From IMG/VR virus record IMGVR_UViG_3300025096_000015, positions 1 to 63,714 of that record: a stretch of DNA of 63,714 bases; one strand, 5' to 3'. Below, one piece after another: positions 24,724 through 34,072 of this stretch. The notes beneath the pieces were generated by a model. The model was not told the DNA's origin. It was given only the letters and a program-made list of their open reading frames with translations, and made no database searches. The DNA comes from a virus. Within the stretch, counting starts at the first letter, position 1. Every line of letters starts with the position of its first letter. The position numbers and the translations under genes were made by a program.

Positions 24724-25749
24724 ATGTCCGATATGTTAGAAAAGGCAATTGTTGATGCCGAAGCTTTAAAAGAAGCTGCTTTAAAAAACGCAGAAGCAGC
24801 GATTGTTGAGAAGTATTCTCATGAGATTAAAGAGGCTGTTAGTTCTCTACTAGAGCAACCTGAAGAAGATCCTTTTGCAGAGGAGGAAATGGGCGGCATG
24901 GAAGATCTCGGCGCCGAAGGCGAGGAGCCTACCGAAGAAGAAGCCCCCGACATGCCAGATGCGGCTACAGAAGGGGGCGATTTATGCCCTTGTCCTGAAT
25001 CTGGAGAGGTGGTAGATATCAATTTGACAAAATTAGCAGAAGAACTTGAAGGTGAAGATATGAATCCTGATGAATTAATCGATAGAGAAGAACTGGCTGA
25101 TGAATTAGCCGAAGAAGTTGAAGACGATTCTGAAGAAGGCACCGAAATCGATTTAAGCGAAGAAGAATTAAATGACATTTTGGAAGCTTTAACAGTTGAT
25201 ATTAAACAGGTCCCATCCGGTGTTCCAGGCGGTGGTTCCAACAGCATTAGAAATAAAGAAAATGCAGATATTGCTCTCGCGCAAGAAGCTGAAGAGGAAG
25301 AATTGGAAGAAGAAGAAAATCCGCTTCCAATGGCACGAGAAAAAGAATATCAAAAAAGAGTTGAATCTTTAGCTTCAAAAAATAATAAACTTTTAGAGAA
25401 AAATGAAAAATATAAGAATTTGCTTATGCAGTTGAAGGATAAACTTGAAGAAGTCAATCTTTCAAATGCTAAGCTTTTGTACACGAATCGTGTTTTGGGT
25501 AGCACCTCCCTGAATGAGCGACAAAGAAAGAAAATTGTCGAAGCTCTGTCTAAGGCTGATTCGGTTGAAGAAGCGAAAGTTATTTATGAAACACTTCAAA
25601 GCGCTGTGGGTGTCTTGCGTAAGCGAGCACCAAAATCACTAAGCGAAGCAGTTCAGCGCTCTTCAACAACTTTGCCTCGTCGTAATAGCGAGACAAAGAA
25701 AGCGGATCCAGTTAAAGATCGTTGGAAGACTTTAGCTGGTCTATCTTAA
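24724..25749 (+). CDS. gp22: Prohead scaffold (gp22-like core protein)
   Basis: The 341-residue protein is very acidic and helical: an N-terminal helix, an Asp/Glu-rich middle (about 45-150, repeating EE-P and GAEGEE types), a coiled coil (KRVESLASKNNKLLEKNEKY) and a basic end closing with DRWKTLAGLS. This composition, and its place directly before the capsid gene, are typical of the T4 gp22 scaffold that nucleates the prohead and is then digested by the protease. CCTAGGAG precedes the ATG. The ending is shared with the large internal protein at 18765. Confidence 0.8.
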   Translation: MSDMLEKAIVDAEALKEAALKNAEAAIVEKYSHEIKEAVSSLLEQPEEDPFAEEEMGGMEDLGAEGEEPTEEEAPDMPDAATEGGDLCPCPESGEVVDINLTKLAEELEGEDMNPDELIDREELADELAEEVEDDSEEGTEIDLSEEELNDILEALTVDIKQVPSGVPGGGSNSIRNKENADIALAQEAEEEELEEEENPLPMAREKEYQKRVESLASKNNKLLEKNEKYKNLLMQLKDKLEEVNLSNAKLLYTNRVLGSTSLNERQRKKIVEALSKADSVEEAKVIYETLQSAVGVLRKRAPKSLSEAVQRSSTTLPRRNSETKKADPVKDRWKTLAGLS

Positions 25750-25774
25750 AAACAGTTTAAAAGGAGGAAAAATT

Positions 25775-27592
25775 ATGTCTGTTTTAGAAACCCTTACTGA
25801 GGGTATTGTTAATAGGGACCTCCAGAAAGAAGGTGCTACTCTGCTTGAGAAGTGGGAAAGAACCGGACTTCTAGAAGGTCTTACTGAGGACTCCACGCGT
25901 AATGGCATGGCTCGTCTTCTTGAAAACCAGGCCAAGGAGCTTCTTCGCGAAGCTTCTACTATGGGCGCTGGTGGTGACGTGGAAGGCTTTGCAGCCGTCG
26001 CGTTTCCGATTGTCCGCCGAGTTTTTGGTGGGCTCATTGCTAATGATCTTGTATCTGTGCAACCAATGAGTCTCCCGTCTGGACTCATTTTCTTTCTAGA
26101 CTTTCAGTTTAATAAAAATCGTCTAGATCTCGTAGCTAACGAGTCACTTTTTGGCGGCGGTAAAGTTGGTCAGCAAATCACTGGGGGTATGAACCTTGAT
26201 GATGAGAACGCTGAAGATGGCTTTTATTCCTTGAATAATGGTTATTCTTCCCCAACTGGTAGTGCGTCTAGTGTAGTAGTGACGGTTGTTGCTTCTGGTA
26301 CCGCTGGAATTGGCGAGGCAACGTCAAATTCGGGTCTAGCTTCCACCCAGGAAGACATTAGTGCCACTTATACTGCTCTTGCTGATAAGCTGGTACAGTT
26401 TGATCCAGATCTTTCTGGCTCTTCATATGTAGCGGCAACAGTTCCGCTCTCGTCCTTGGTAGATAGCACCAATAGTACCAGAATCAATAAGCACAATCTT
26501 GTTGCGCTTAGTGCTTCTGATTATGAGCCTGGAGCTACCAAATCTGGCTATCTGGTACGTCGTTTGACGCGTCTTGATCCTACTCAAACAGCAGGAGAAG
26601 AGACGAAGGTGCTTATTATCTTTGCCAATAGTGGTTCTACCGTAACTGAGGCAGCTGGAGCGATTCCAGTGGCCTCCGCCGGTTCTATCGCTAACGTGTC
26701 AAGCTCAGTTGGCTATACACACAACTTCTCTTTCCCGATTGTTGACAACTTCGAGGGAACTGTTGCTGCTTCCGCTGGAAACACAATTGGTTCTATCGTT
26801 GGTCAAGATCAATGGGGACTTGAAGCTGATGCTGAAATCCCTGAGATTGACATCAAGGTCGATAGCGTGTCCGTGACGGCGATGACCAAGAAACTGAAGG
26901 CCAAATGGTCTCCGGAACTCGGTCAGGACCTTAATGCGTATCACAACCTCGATGCAGAGGTTGAGCTTACTGGTATCCTTTCAGAGCAGATTGCTCTTGA
27001 AATTGATCGCGAGATTCTTGAGGATCTTGTGAAGGGTGCTACTGCTGGTACGTACTATTGGTCACGCCATGCTGGTAAGTTTGTTGCCCGCTTGACCGGT
27101 AAAGAAGTAGGCGCTGCTACTGCAGCACCTGATTTCACCGGTACTGTGTCTGAATGGTATGAGACTCTTGTCGAGACCATTAACGATGTGTCTGCTCAGA
27201 TCCATCGTAAGACGCTTCGCGGTGGGGCTAACTTTATCGTAGTGAGTCCCGAGGTTGCTAATATTCTTGAATTCACAGCTGGCTTCCGCGCCGATGTAAC
27301 AGGTGATGCTGACAGAGGTACGGTTGGTACTGTCAAGACTGGTAGCCTTAGCAAGAAGTGGGACGTATACGTTGATCCTTACTTTACTAGGAATCTTGTT
27401 CTTGTTGGACGCAAGGGCGGATCATTCCTTGAAAGTGGGTATGTGTATGCTCCATATGTACCACTTCAAGTCACTCCTACAATCTTCGGTGTAGAAGACT
27501 TCGTGCCCCGCAAGGGTGTCATGACGCGTTACGCCAAGAAGATGGTTCGTGCAGATATGTACGGTCTTGTTGTTGTGACTGATCTAGTCTAA
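25775..27592 (+). CDS. gp23: Major capsid protein (gp23-like)
   Basis: This 605-residue HK97-fold capsid protein builds the icosahedral head. The N-terminus includes LLENQAKELLREAST and VEGFAAVAFPIVRRVFGGLI; later segments such as WSPELGQDLNAYHNLDAEVE, LSEQIALEIDREILEDL and YVDPYFTRNLVLVGRKGG are T4 gp23-like. An LxE site (LRE-A, residues 57-60) is a likely prohead-protease cut, releasing about 59 residues. Bases are visibly more GC-rich and codons more C-ended (ggt, ctt, cgc) than neighbours, as expected for the most abundant protein. AAAGGAGG precedes the ATG; a strong terminator follows. Confidence 0.93.
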   Translation: MSVLETLTEGIVNRDLQKEGATLLEKWERTGLLEGLTEDSTRNGMARLLENQAKELLREASTMGAGGDVEGFAAVAFPIVRRVFGGLIANDLVSVQPMSLPSGLIFFLDFQFNKNRLDLVANESLFGGGKVGQQITGGMNLDDENAEDGFYSLNNGYSSPTGSASSVVVTVVASGTAGIGEATSNSGLASTQEDISATYTALADKLVQFDPDLSGSSYVAATVPLSSLVDSTNSTRINKHNLVALSASDYEPGATKSGYLVRRLTRLDPTQTAGEETKVLIIFANSGSTVTEAAGAIPVASAGSIANVSSSVGYTHNFSFPIVDNFEGTVAASAGNTIGSIVGQDQWGLEADAEIPEIDIKVDSVSVTAMTKKLKAKWSPELGQDLNAYHNLDAEVELTGILSEQIALEIDREILEDLVKGATAGTYYWSRHAGKFVARLTGKEVGAATAAPDFTGTVSEWYETLVETINDVSAQIHRKTLRGGANFIVVSPEVANILEFTAGFRADVTGDADRGTVGTVKTGSLSKKWDVYVDPYFTRNLVLVGRKGGSFLESGYVYAPYVPLQVTPTIFGVEDFVPRKGVMTRYAKKMVRADMYGLVVVTDLV

Positions 27593-27595
27593 AAT

Positions 27596-27653
27596 AACTT
27601 TTTTCGAAAAGTTAGACTAATCTAAGCCCCGGGGTTCGCCCCGGGGCTTTTTT
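27596..27653 (+). terminator. Twin hairpins with rho-independent terminator after capsid gene
   Basis: The first hairpin, 27596-27613, has a perfect 7-bp stem (AACTTTT/AAAAGTT) around TTCG. The second, 27624-27649, has a perfect 11-bp stem (AAGCCCCGGGG/CCCCGGGGCTT) around a TTCG tetraloop, and its run of T reaches 27653. Both loops are the very stable UUCG type. The second is a classic intrinsic terminator isolating the head operon from the neck/tail operon; the first may protect the mRNA 3' end. Confidence 0.95.
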
Positions 27654-27695
27654 ATATAAGAATAATTCATATCAAGGGTTTTACTTTGGTGCGAA

Positions 27696-27710
27696 ACTAT
27701 TTAGTGTGTA
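27696..27710 (+). promoter_or_regulatory. Putative late promoter motif, copy 3
   Basis: ACTATTTAGTGTGTA lies 14 bases before the ATG at 27725 and 42 bases after the capsid terminator. A promoter is needed here, which supports the functional reading of this motif. Confidence 0.55.
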
Positions 27711-27724
27711 GGAGAATCTAATGA

Positions 27725-29044
27725 ATGGCAGTCCCAACTTTAACCCCATCAAGTACGACAAGCGCAGTAAGGCTTCCAGCCACTGGTACTGCCGGTCACG
27801 TAGCTTCAGTAGTGCCTTTTGGCATGTACACCGGTTCTGCTGAATTTCTACAAGGCGCAGCTGCCCAAGTCGCATATACTTATAAAAAATTAGGTGGAGA
27901 TGTATTAGATATTGAATTATCATCTTCAAACGTATATGCTGCATATGAAGAATCTGTTTTAGAGTATTCTTATATTGTTAATATACACCAAACAAAGAAT
28001 GTTCTAGGAAGTGTATTAGGAGATACAACAGGGTCTTTTGATTATCGTGGGCAATTAAAAAACAACTCAACTCTTTCTTCTAGTTTATCCTCTGGACAAG
28101 TAGAAGATGGAGAGTTTGTACATGCAGGGGCGGGAGCAGCATTAAAATATCCTAGATTTAGACTCTCATACGAGAAACGAGTTGGTCATGGAGTTGGGAA
28201 CGAGATTGGACTAGGAGGAGATAAGTTTGAATATTCAGCTTCATTTTCTACTCTCAATGGTCAACAAGATTATGATTTGCAGGCTATTATATATTCTGCA
28301 TCAGTCGATTCTGACAATTCTTATTTCCCATTTTACAATAAGGCAGACAAAAGAAAACTTACAGTTAGACAAGTTTATTATAAAACACCGCATGCAATGT
28401 GGAGGTTTTATGGCTACTATGGTGGTCTAAATACAATTGGCAATCTACAAACTTATGGCCAATGGGCAGATGATTCACAGTTTCAAATTGTCCCAGTGTG
28501 GCAAAACAAACTACAGTCTAAAGCTTTTGAAAGTGCAATATATACAAGAAATTCACACTATTCTTATGAAATAAAAAACAATCAACTTAGACTTTTCCCA
28601 CCTTCAGCCGTTGTAGGACCTACTAAAATATGGGTTAAGTTCACAATAGATGAAGATGCGTGGGGTGATGCAGATCATGATAGAACTATTGGCACTGATG
28701 GTATTAATAATATGAACACGGTACCGTTTGCTAATATTCCATATTCTAGTATTAATTCTATTGGTAAACAATGGATTCGCAGATTTGCCCTATCTATAAC
28801 AAAAGAAATGTTGGCTCAAGTTAGAGGAAAGTTTCAGACTATTCCGATACCAGGGGAGTCTGTAACATTAAACGCGAGTGATTTGTTGTCGCAAGCAAAA
28901 GAAGAACAAGAAAAGTTAAGGGAGGAGCTGAAGACTACGCTTGATGAGTTAACCTATAGCAAGCTAGCAGAGGCAGATGCTGCTATTCTGGAGTCAACAA
29001 GAAACGTTCAGCAGAAAATTCCAATGACAATATTTGTAGGATAA
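27725..29044 (+). CDS. Virion protein, probable neck or head-completion protein
   Basis: This 439-residue protein starts MAVPTLTPSSTTSAVRLPAT after GGAG. It has beta-rich parts with aromatic residues (HAMWRFYGYYGGLNTIGN) and a C-terminal coiled coil (SQAKEEQEKLREELKTTLDE). It is the first gene after the capsid terminator and precedes neck-type and sheath genes, where T4-like cyanophages carry neck genes. Its size is close to that of T4 gp13 plus an extension, but homology cannot be shown by eye. Confidence 0.5.
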   Translation: MAVPTLTPSSTTSAVRLPATGTAGHVASVVPFGMYTGSAEFLQGAAAQVAYTYKKLGGDVLDIELSSSNVYAAYEESVLEYSYIVNIHQTKNVLGSVLGDTTGSFDYRGQLKNNSTLSSSLSSGQVEDGEFVHAGAGAALKYPRFRLSYEKRVGHGVGNEIGLGGDKFEYSASFSTLNGQQDYDLQAIIYSASVDSDNSYFPFYNKADKRKLTVRQVYYKTPHAMWRFYGYYGGLNTIGNLQTYGQWADDSQFQIVPVWQNKLQSKAFESAIYTRNSHYSYEIKNNQLRLFPPSAVVGPTKIWVKFTIDEDAWGDADHDRTIGTDGINNMNTVPFANIPYSSINSIGKQWIRRFALSITKEMLAQVRGKFQTIPIPGESVTLNASDLLSQAKEEQEKLREELKTTLDELTYSKLAEADAAILESTRNVQQKIPMTIFVG

Positions 29045-29053
29045 ATTTAGAAA

Positions 29054-29542
29054 ATGGCTCACGAAGAAAATAAATGGTCTCAACCAACGCAGCCTCCTCC
29101 ACCATTATTTGTTGGAAAGAAAGAGCGCAATTTGGTAAAGCAGGTTAATGATGAGTTGATCGAGAGAGTTATAGGCCAACAAGTTTTGTACTATCCCATA
29201 AGTATAGAACACACTAATTTTCATTCATTATATGGAGAAGCAATTGACAAAACATTTTTACCTCCAGTAAGAGTTTATGCTCTAGTAGAATGGGAAAACT
29301 TAGAAACATCTTGGATGCCTAGCGTTGGTGTTGATAAACAAAGTTCAATAATCGTTCATTTTCATAAGAGAAGATTGACCGAGGACCAAAATTTATTTGT
29401 GAGAGAGGGAGATTTTGTTCTATATGGCGAGATTTATTATGAGATTGTTTCTTTGAACGAGCCAAAACAACTATTTGGCCAAATTAACAATAGAATGGAA
29501 ATAACTGCTAAATGCATACGCGCTCGACAGGGGCTTTTCTAA
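29054..29542 (+). CDS. Neck protein, gp14-like
   Basis: This 162-residue protein has a C-terminal part, FVREGDFVLYGEIYYEIVSL, EPKQLFGQ, that resembles the T4 gp14 neck protein pattern of an acidic GD turn, a strand and an EI strand before an F-x-x-G segment. Neck proteins join the packed head to the tail. It begins 9 bases after the previous stop and ends in a TAATG overlap with the next gene. Assignment rests on this short resemblance and on gene order. Confidence 0.5.
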   Translation: MAHEENKWSQPTQPPPPLFVGKKERNLVKQVNDELIERVIGQQVLYYPISIEHTNFHSLYGEAIDKTFLPPVRVYALVEWENLETSWMPSVGVDKQSSIIVHFHKRRLTEDQNLFVREGDFVLYGEIYYEIVSLNEPKQLFGQINNRMEITAKCIRARQGLF

Positions 29543-30408
29543 TGCCAACTAGACATAAACATACAGGTATTGAAGATCCTAACATAGTTGAAGAAAGGAT
29601 AATTACACCATCTACTCTAGAAACTATTGATACGGCGATGTACGAGCATATTGATAAAAATTTAAATATATATGCCACAACAAACAAAGGCTGGAAAAAA
29701 ACAGAAGTAATTTGGGTAGCGTCAGAAAGAGTACATCAGACAAAAAATAGATCAGAAATAAGGAGTATGTCTGGTTCTATTATATTGCCAGTGATTACTG
29801 TGGAGAGAGCTTCTGTAGTTAAGGACCCATCTAGAAAGGGTATTTTTTACGGACATGTCCCTCCAGTTTCTGATGAGAAAGGCGGTTCAATAACAATTGC
29901 TAAAAGAATAAACCAAGACAAAACAAAGAACTTTGCTAACGCGGATGCGTTCAGAACAAAAGGGCAAAATACTTTTCCTACGAAAAATAAGAAAGTTGTT
30001 TACCAATCAATTTCAATACCAATGCCTGTTTATGTTGACATAACTTATACTGTTACATTGAGAACAGAATATCAGCAGCAAATGAATGAGATGGTTACTC
30101 CTTTTATTACGAAAACTGGAGGCATAAATTATTTTCTTCTTAAGAAAGATGACCACAGATATGAAAGTTTTATACAACAAGACTTCACGCAGGATAATAA
30201 TATATCTTCCATGGATACTGATGAAAGAATGTATCAGACAAAAGTTGACATTAAGGTATTAGGCTATCTTATCGGAGAAGGCAAGAATCAAGAGCAACCA
30301 AAAGTGGTTATAAGAGAAAATGCAGTAGAGGTCAAAATGCCCAGAGAACGAGTTATTATGGGAGATATTCCAGAGCATGTTGACAAGCGTGGATTTTATC
30401 GAGATTAA
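29542..30408 (+). CDS. Probable tail terminator / sheath stabiliser (gp15-like)
   Basis: The protein is 288 residues if it starts at the ATG overlapping the previous stop; AGGGG lies 10 bases upstream. A 30-bp longer frame from 29512 is open but less likely. The segment ISIPMPVYVDITYTVTLRTE followed by YQQQMNEMVTPFIT resembles tail terminator proteins, which cap the tube and sheath. VDIKVLGYLIGEGKNQEQP continues that fold. It lies just before the sheath gene, as expected. Confidence is moderate because the family is divergent. Confidence 0.5.
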   Translation: MPTRHKHTGIEDPNIVEERIITPSTLETIDTAMYEHIDKNLNIYATTNKGWKKTEVIWVASERVHQTKNRSEIRSMSGSIILPVITVERASVVKDPSRKGIFYGHVPPVSDEKGGSITIAKRINQDKTKNFANADAFRTKGQNTFPTKNKKVVYQSISIPMPVYVDITYTVTLRTEYQQQMNEMVTPFITKTGGINYFLLKKDDHRYESFIQQDFTQDNNISSMDTDERMYQTKVDIKVLGYLIGEGKNQEQPKVVIRENAVEVKMPRERVIMGDIPEHVDKRGFYRD

Positions 30409-30431
30409 GATGGATTTTCAGTCTTCCACAA

Positions 30432-30446
30432 ACTATTTATTAGAGA
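30432..30446 (+). promoter_or_regulatory. Putative late promoter motif, copy 4
   Basis: ACTATTTATTAGAGA lies in the 77-base gap before the sheath gene, 39 bases from its ATG. AGAGGAGAG provides the ribosome binding site downstream. Confidence 0.5.
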
Positions 30447-30485
30447 ATTCACTTTACATTTGTGTCCTAGAGGAGAGCATAAAAC

Positions 30486-33400
30486 ATGACAGCTAAGAAA
30501 TTTAAGTTCGTTTCACCAGGCGTCTTTATTGACGAGATTGATAACACACGACGTACAAATATCGGAGGCGATATTGGTCCAGTCGTTATTGGGCGGTTAC
30601 AACGCGGCCCCGCATTGCGCCCAGTACAGGTAAATTCATTTTCAGAATTTGTTGAAATTTTTGGAGAGCCAGTCCCGGGAGGAGAAGGCGGAGATGTTTG
30701 GAGGGATGGAAACAAAACTGCACCCACATATGCTGCATATGCTGCACAAGCCTGGTTAAGAAACAACGCTCCGTTAAATGTTGTGAGACTACTCGGCGTA
30801 CAGGATTCTTCACCGACAAGCACCGGTTACGCTGGGTGGAACATGGGCACAGTTGCTACAGATAAGACAGTTGGTACCAACAATGGTGCATATGGCTTGT
30901 TTCTTTTCGACTCCTGGTCACATCCTTTAAGCGGTGCTGCGGCGAATGCAGCGACTGGTCATTCAACTGGTTCCTTGGTCGCGGTTTGGTATTTGAATGA
31001 CCAAGCAAGCATTCAACTTTCGGGTACTTCACCTTTCAGTGGCTCAATAGCAAACACAGGAAGTGGAGTGATGATCGGCACGGGCTCCAACGGCAATGAT
31101 GAGTTTACTGCCCTTATTAGAAGCGGCTCCGCCAAACACGCGGATGTCGGAGAAAAAATTACATTTAATTTCAATAGAGACAGTGAAAGATATATTAGAA
31201 AAGTGTTCAATACAAATCCAACACTTATCAATGATAATATTACAACAAGCACAAAAGGATATTTCCTAGGAGAGACATTCGATCAACACAGAGAAGAATT
31301 ATTTGCTTCTGGTTTGACTAGTGAAGGTGTCATTTTAGGATTAGCTTCCAGAGATTCTGAACATCAATGGGCAAACCACCAGCAAGCAAATGCTAATGGC
31401 GAAACAGGCTGGTTCATTTCACAAGATTTGGGTGATGCTGCTTCATATCAGCCTGAAAACATGCAAAAGCTTTTTAGGCTCAAGGGTCTCGAAGGTGGAG
31501 AATGGCTTCAGAATAACCTCAAAATTTCAATTCAAGATATCAAGCCTGCTACAAGTAATGCCAGTCAATACGGTTCATTCACGGTCGCTATTCGAAAGTT
31601 AGAAGACAACGATAATGCACCAAAATTTGTTGAGGTATTTTCAAATTGTAACTTGAATCCTAATTCTCCCAGTTATGTTGCTAGAAAGATTGGTAATCAA
31701 TATAGAGAATGGGATACTGACGATAGAAGATGGAAAAGATATGGTGCCTATCCCAACATGTCTAAATTTGTTTATGTCGATATGAATACAGATGTAGATC
31801 GCGCTGCAACAGATCCGTCATTTATTCCAGTTGGAGTTTATGGCCATAAGAGAGCGTTGTCATCCGGTAATCTTAGTGGTACTGCAGCAGGCGCAGCCAC
31901 GGGACAGATAGCAGCAACTGCTATCGCAACTACACATAATAATTTTGGCACTATATTTGCTAAAGGCGCCGCCGATCACATTCTTATGTCGGGAACCATC
32001 GGCGCCGGCAACGAAGCCGGCGGAGCGACAAATGCCGCAGCCGCTTCAATTTGGATCTATAACTTAACCGGCGCAGTCAGTTTCGCCGGCGACGCCACGC
32101 TGAAGTGGGATCCCAATCCTGGGGTACATTGGACAGGATCAATTACCTTCCCCAAAGCAAAATTACGTCATAGCGGTCTCGAAGGCGGTCTGTCTTCACC
32201 GAGGCAGGCCTATTGGGGAGTCGACACAAATCAGAGTGGAACAACTGTCTTCGACCAAAGCATAAAGGATGTTATTAGAGCACTTCCAGGCGCGATGGCC
32301 ACCAGTAATGCGACATATCTTGAAGATGCATTTGTTTTCACTCTTGAAGACTTAAGTGGTAGTTCCACTCATACTACCCACGGTGCGCATTATATCTCAG
32401 GCAGTCGCACAGCTGAAACATCTATTACTGCTAAAAACGATCTCAGCACTCTTCTTGAAACTAATCGCTTCAACAGGTTTACCACGTTGTTTGCTCATGG
32501 TTTCGATGGTTTAGATATTACAGAAAAGGAACCGTTCAGAAATTCTGGACTGGATAGCAAAACTGAATCTAACAGTTATGCATTTCACACAGTACATCGC
32601 GCTGTCGACACGCTCAGGGATCCTGAAGTTGTTGAATTCAATTTGGCGACAATGCCTGGTATCACAAACACTTCTCTTACAGAGCATTTGATGCTTACAT
32701 GTGAGAACAGAGGCGATGCATTGGCAATTATTGATATAGAAAAGGATCACATTGCCGATTCAGAGGGTACCGCTGCAGAAAATACTCGACGCGGAAACGT
32801 CGACCAAGCCGTGACAGAGATGAAAAAAAGAAATTTGAACACCAGTTACGGTTGCGCTTACTATCCATGGGTACAGGTCAGAGATTCTCTTTCAAGTGCC
32901 ATCTTGTGGATGCCGCCTTCTGTTGTCGCCCTGGGCGTTATGTCCTTCAGCGAGGCAGAGAGAGAATTATGGTTTGCTCCTGCTGGTTTCACAAGAGGCG
33001 GCTTATCTATGGGAGCTTCTGGCCTCAATGTTGTCGGAGTACGTCAACAACTTACTTCGCAAGATAGAGATAGGCTTTATTCTGCAAACGTCAATCCAAT
33101 TGCTTCATTCCCAGCGGAAGGCATTGTGATATTTGGACAGAAGACACTTCAAGTCACTCCGTCAGCTTTGGATAGAATTAATGTTCGTAGATTGTTGATT
33201 CATACCAAGAAACAAGTTTCCAGAATTGCTGCGACAACACTGTTCGAGCAGAATGTTCGCTCAACTTGGAATAAGTTTAGCGCACAGGTTGAATCCTTCC
33301 TTAATGATATTAAAGCTGGATTTGGTCTTACTGATTACAAGGTAGTACTTGATGAAACTACAACGACGCCAGAAATGGTTGATAGAAATATTCTATACGC

Positions 33401-33488
33401 TAAGGTGTTCTTGAAGCCTGCAAGAGCTATTGAGTTCATTGCTCTTGATTTCATTATTACTGATACTGGAGCCTCATTTGACGATTAA
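30486..33488 (+). CDS. gp18: Tail sheath protein (gp18-like, enlarged)
   Basis: This 1000-residue contractile sheath protein starts with KFVSPGVFIDEIDNTRRTN, the conserved sheath N-terminus, and ends with a core of LQVTPSALDRINVRRLLIHT, RSTWNKFSAQVESFLNDIKA and ARAIEFIALDFII. It is far longer than T4 gp18 (659); the additional sequence lies in the middle. A GC-rich, Ala/Gly-rich block encoded around 31860-32130 interrupts the domain that faces outward in other sheaths. This suggests large surface insertions on the tail. Its own putative promoter lies upstream. Confidence 0.92.
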   Translation: MTAKKFKFVSPGVFIDEIDNTRRTNIGGDIGPVVIGRLQRGPALRPVQVNSFSEFVEIFGEPVPGGEGGDVWRDGNKTAPTYAAYAAQAWLRNNAPLNVVRLLGVQDSSPTSTGYAGWNMGTVATDKTVGTNNGAYGLFLFDSWSHPLSGAAANAATGHSTGSLVAVWYLNDQASIQLSGTSPFSGSIANTGSGVMIGTGSNGNDEFTALIRSGSAKHADVGEKITFNFNRDSERYIRKVFNTNPTLINDNITTSTKGYFLGETFDQHREELFASGLTSEGVILGLASRDSEHQWANHQQANANGETGWFISQDLGDAASYQPENMQKLFRLKGLEGGEWLQNNLKISIQDIKPATSNASQYGSFTVAIRKLEDNDNAPKFVEVFSNCNLNPNSPSYVARKIGNQYREWDTDDRRWKRYGAYPNMSKFVYVDMNTDVDRAATDPSFIPVGVYGHKRALSSGNLSGTAAGAATGQIAATAIATTHNNFGTIFAKGAADHILMSGTIGAGNEAGGATNAAAASIWIYNLTGAVSFAGDATLKWDPNPGVHWTGSITFPKAKLRHSGLEGGLSSPRQAYWGVDTNQSGTTVFDQSIKDVIRALPGAMATSNATYLEDAFVFTLEDLSGSSTHTTHGAHYISGSRTAETSITAKNDLSTLLETNRFNRFTTLFAHGFDGLDITEKEPFRNSGLDSKTESNSYAFHTVHRAVDTLRDPEVVEFNLATMPGITNTSLTEHLMLTCENRGDALAIIDIEKDHIADSEGTAAENTRRGNVDQAVTEMKKRNLNTSYGCAYYPWVQVRDSLSSAILWMPPSVVALGVMSFSEAERELWFAPAGFTRGGLSMGASGLNVVGVRQQLTSQDRDRLYSANVNPIASFPAEGIVIFGQKTLQVTPSALDRINVRRLLIHTKKQVSRIAATTLFEQNVRSTWNKFSAQVESFLNDIKAGFGLTDYKVVLDETTTTPEMVDRNILYAKVFLKPARAIEFIALDFIITDTGASFDD

Positions 33489-33511
33489 AAAAATTATTTT
33501 TTAATCATTTC

Positions 33512-33526
33512 ACTACTTATATTATA
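33512..33526 (+). promoter_or_regulatory. Putative late promoter motif, copy 5
   Basis: ACTACTTATATTATA lies 19 bases before the tube ATG in a 57-base gap. It is nearly identical to copy 1 at 933. Confidence 0.55.
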
Positions 33527-33545
33527 GAGGGAGAATAATAAGAAA

Positions 33546-34058
33546 ATGGCAGAAAAATTTTGGGCAAATAGTGCTTTAGAACCAAAAAGAAAACATAGAT
33601 GGCTCTTGTATTTAGGGGGTTTGGACATTCCCGTTTATGTTGTAAAGACAGTAGGCAAACCTTCGTTCTCAGTCAACGCAGCAGAACATATGTTTTTTGG
33701 ACATAAGTTTTATTATCCCGGTATCGTTACTTGGGATCCTGTTGATGTAACTTTAGTTGATCCAATCGACCCTTATGTAGGAAAAGAATTATATAAGGCT
33801 CTGACCAGAGGTGGATATAAAACTCCCGATAACACTACTGGCGGCGCCGCATTTACCTTGTCAAAGGCAAACGCTACCAATGTTTTGCAGGGTCAAGTTA
33901 GACTGGAACAGCTAGGTCCAGAAAATGAAGAAATTGAGACTTTTAAACTTTGGAATCCGTGGGTACAATCTGTTAAGTACGGAGATTTAGATTATACTAG
34001 TGATGATATGGTAGAACTTACCTTAACATTACAGTATGACTATGCTACAATACACTAA
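33546..34058 (+). CDS. gp19: Tail tube protein (gp19-like)
   Basis: This 170-residue protein forms the inner tube through which DNA passes. Features are KHRWLLYLGGLDIPVYVVKT, KPSFSVNAAEHMFFGHKFYY, VTWDPVDVTLVDPID and the ending YTSDDMVELTLTLQYDYATI, matching the T4 gp19/Hcp-like fold. Length is near that of gp19 (163). It has its own upstream motif, consistent with very high output, and follows the sheath as in T4. Confidence 0.9.
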   Translation: MAEKFWANSALEPKRKHRWLLYLGGLDIPVYVVKTVGKPSFSVNAAEHMFFGHKFYYPGIVTWDPVDVTLVDPIDPYVGKELYKALTRGGYKTPDNTTGGAAFTLSKANATNVLQGQVRLEQLGPENEEIETFKLWNPWVQSVKYGDLDYTSDDMVELTLTLQYDYATIH

Positions 34059-34072
34059 AAGAAGAGGTATAA

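Noticed and set aside
24819-25247. 142-codon serine-rich minus-strand frame
   Set aside because: It is the mirror of the Glu/Asp-rich scaffold sequence; GAA and GAT read backwards give Ser, so composition explains it.
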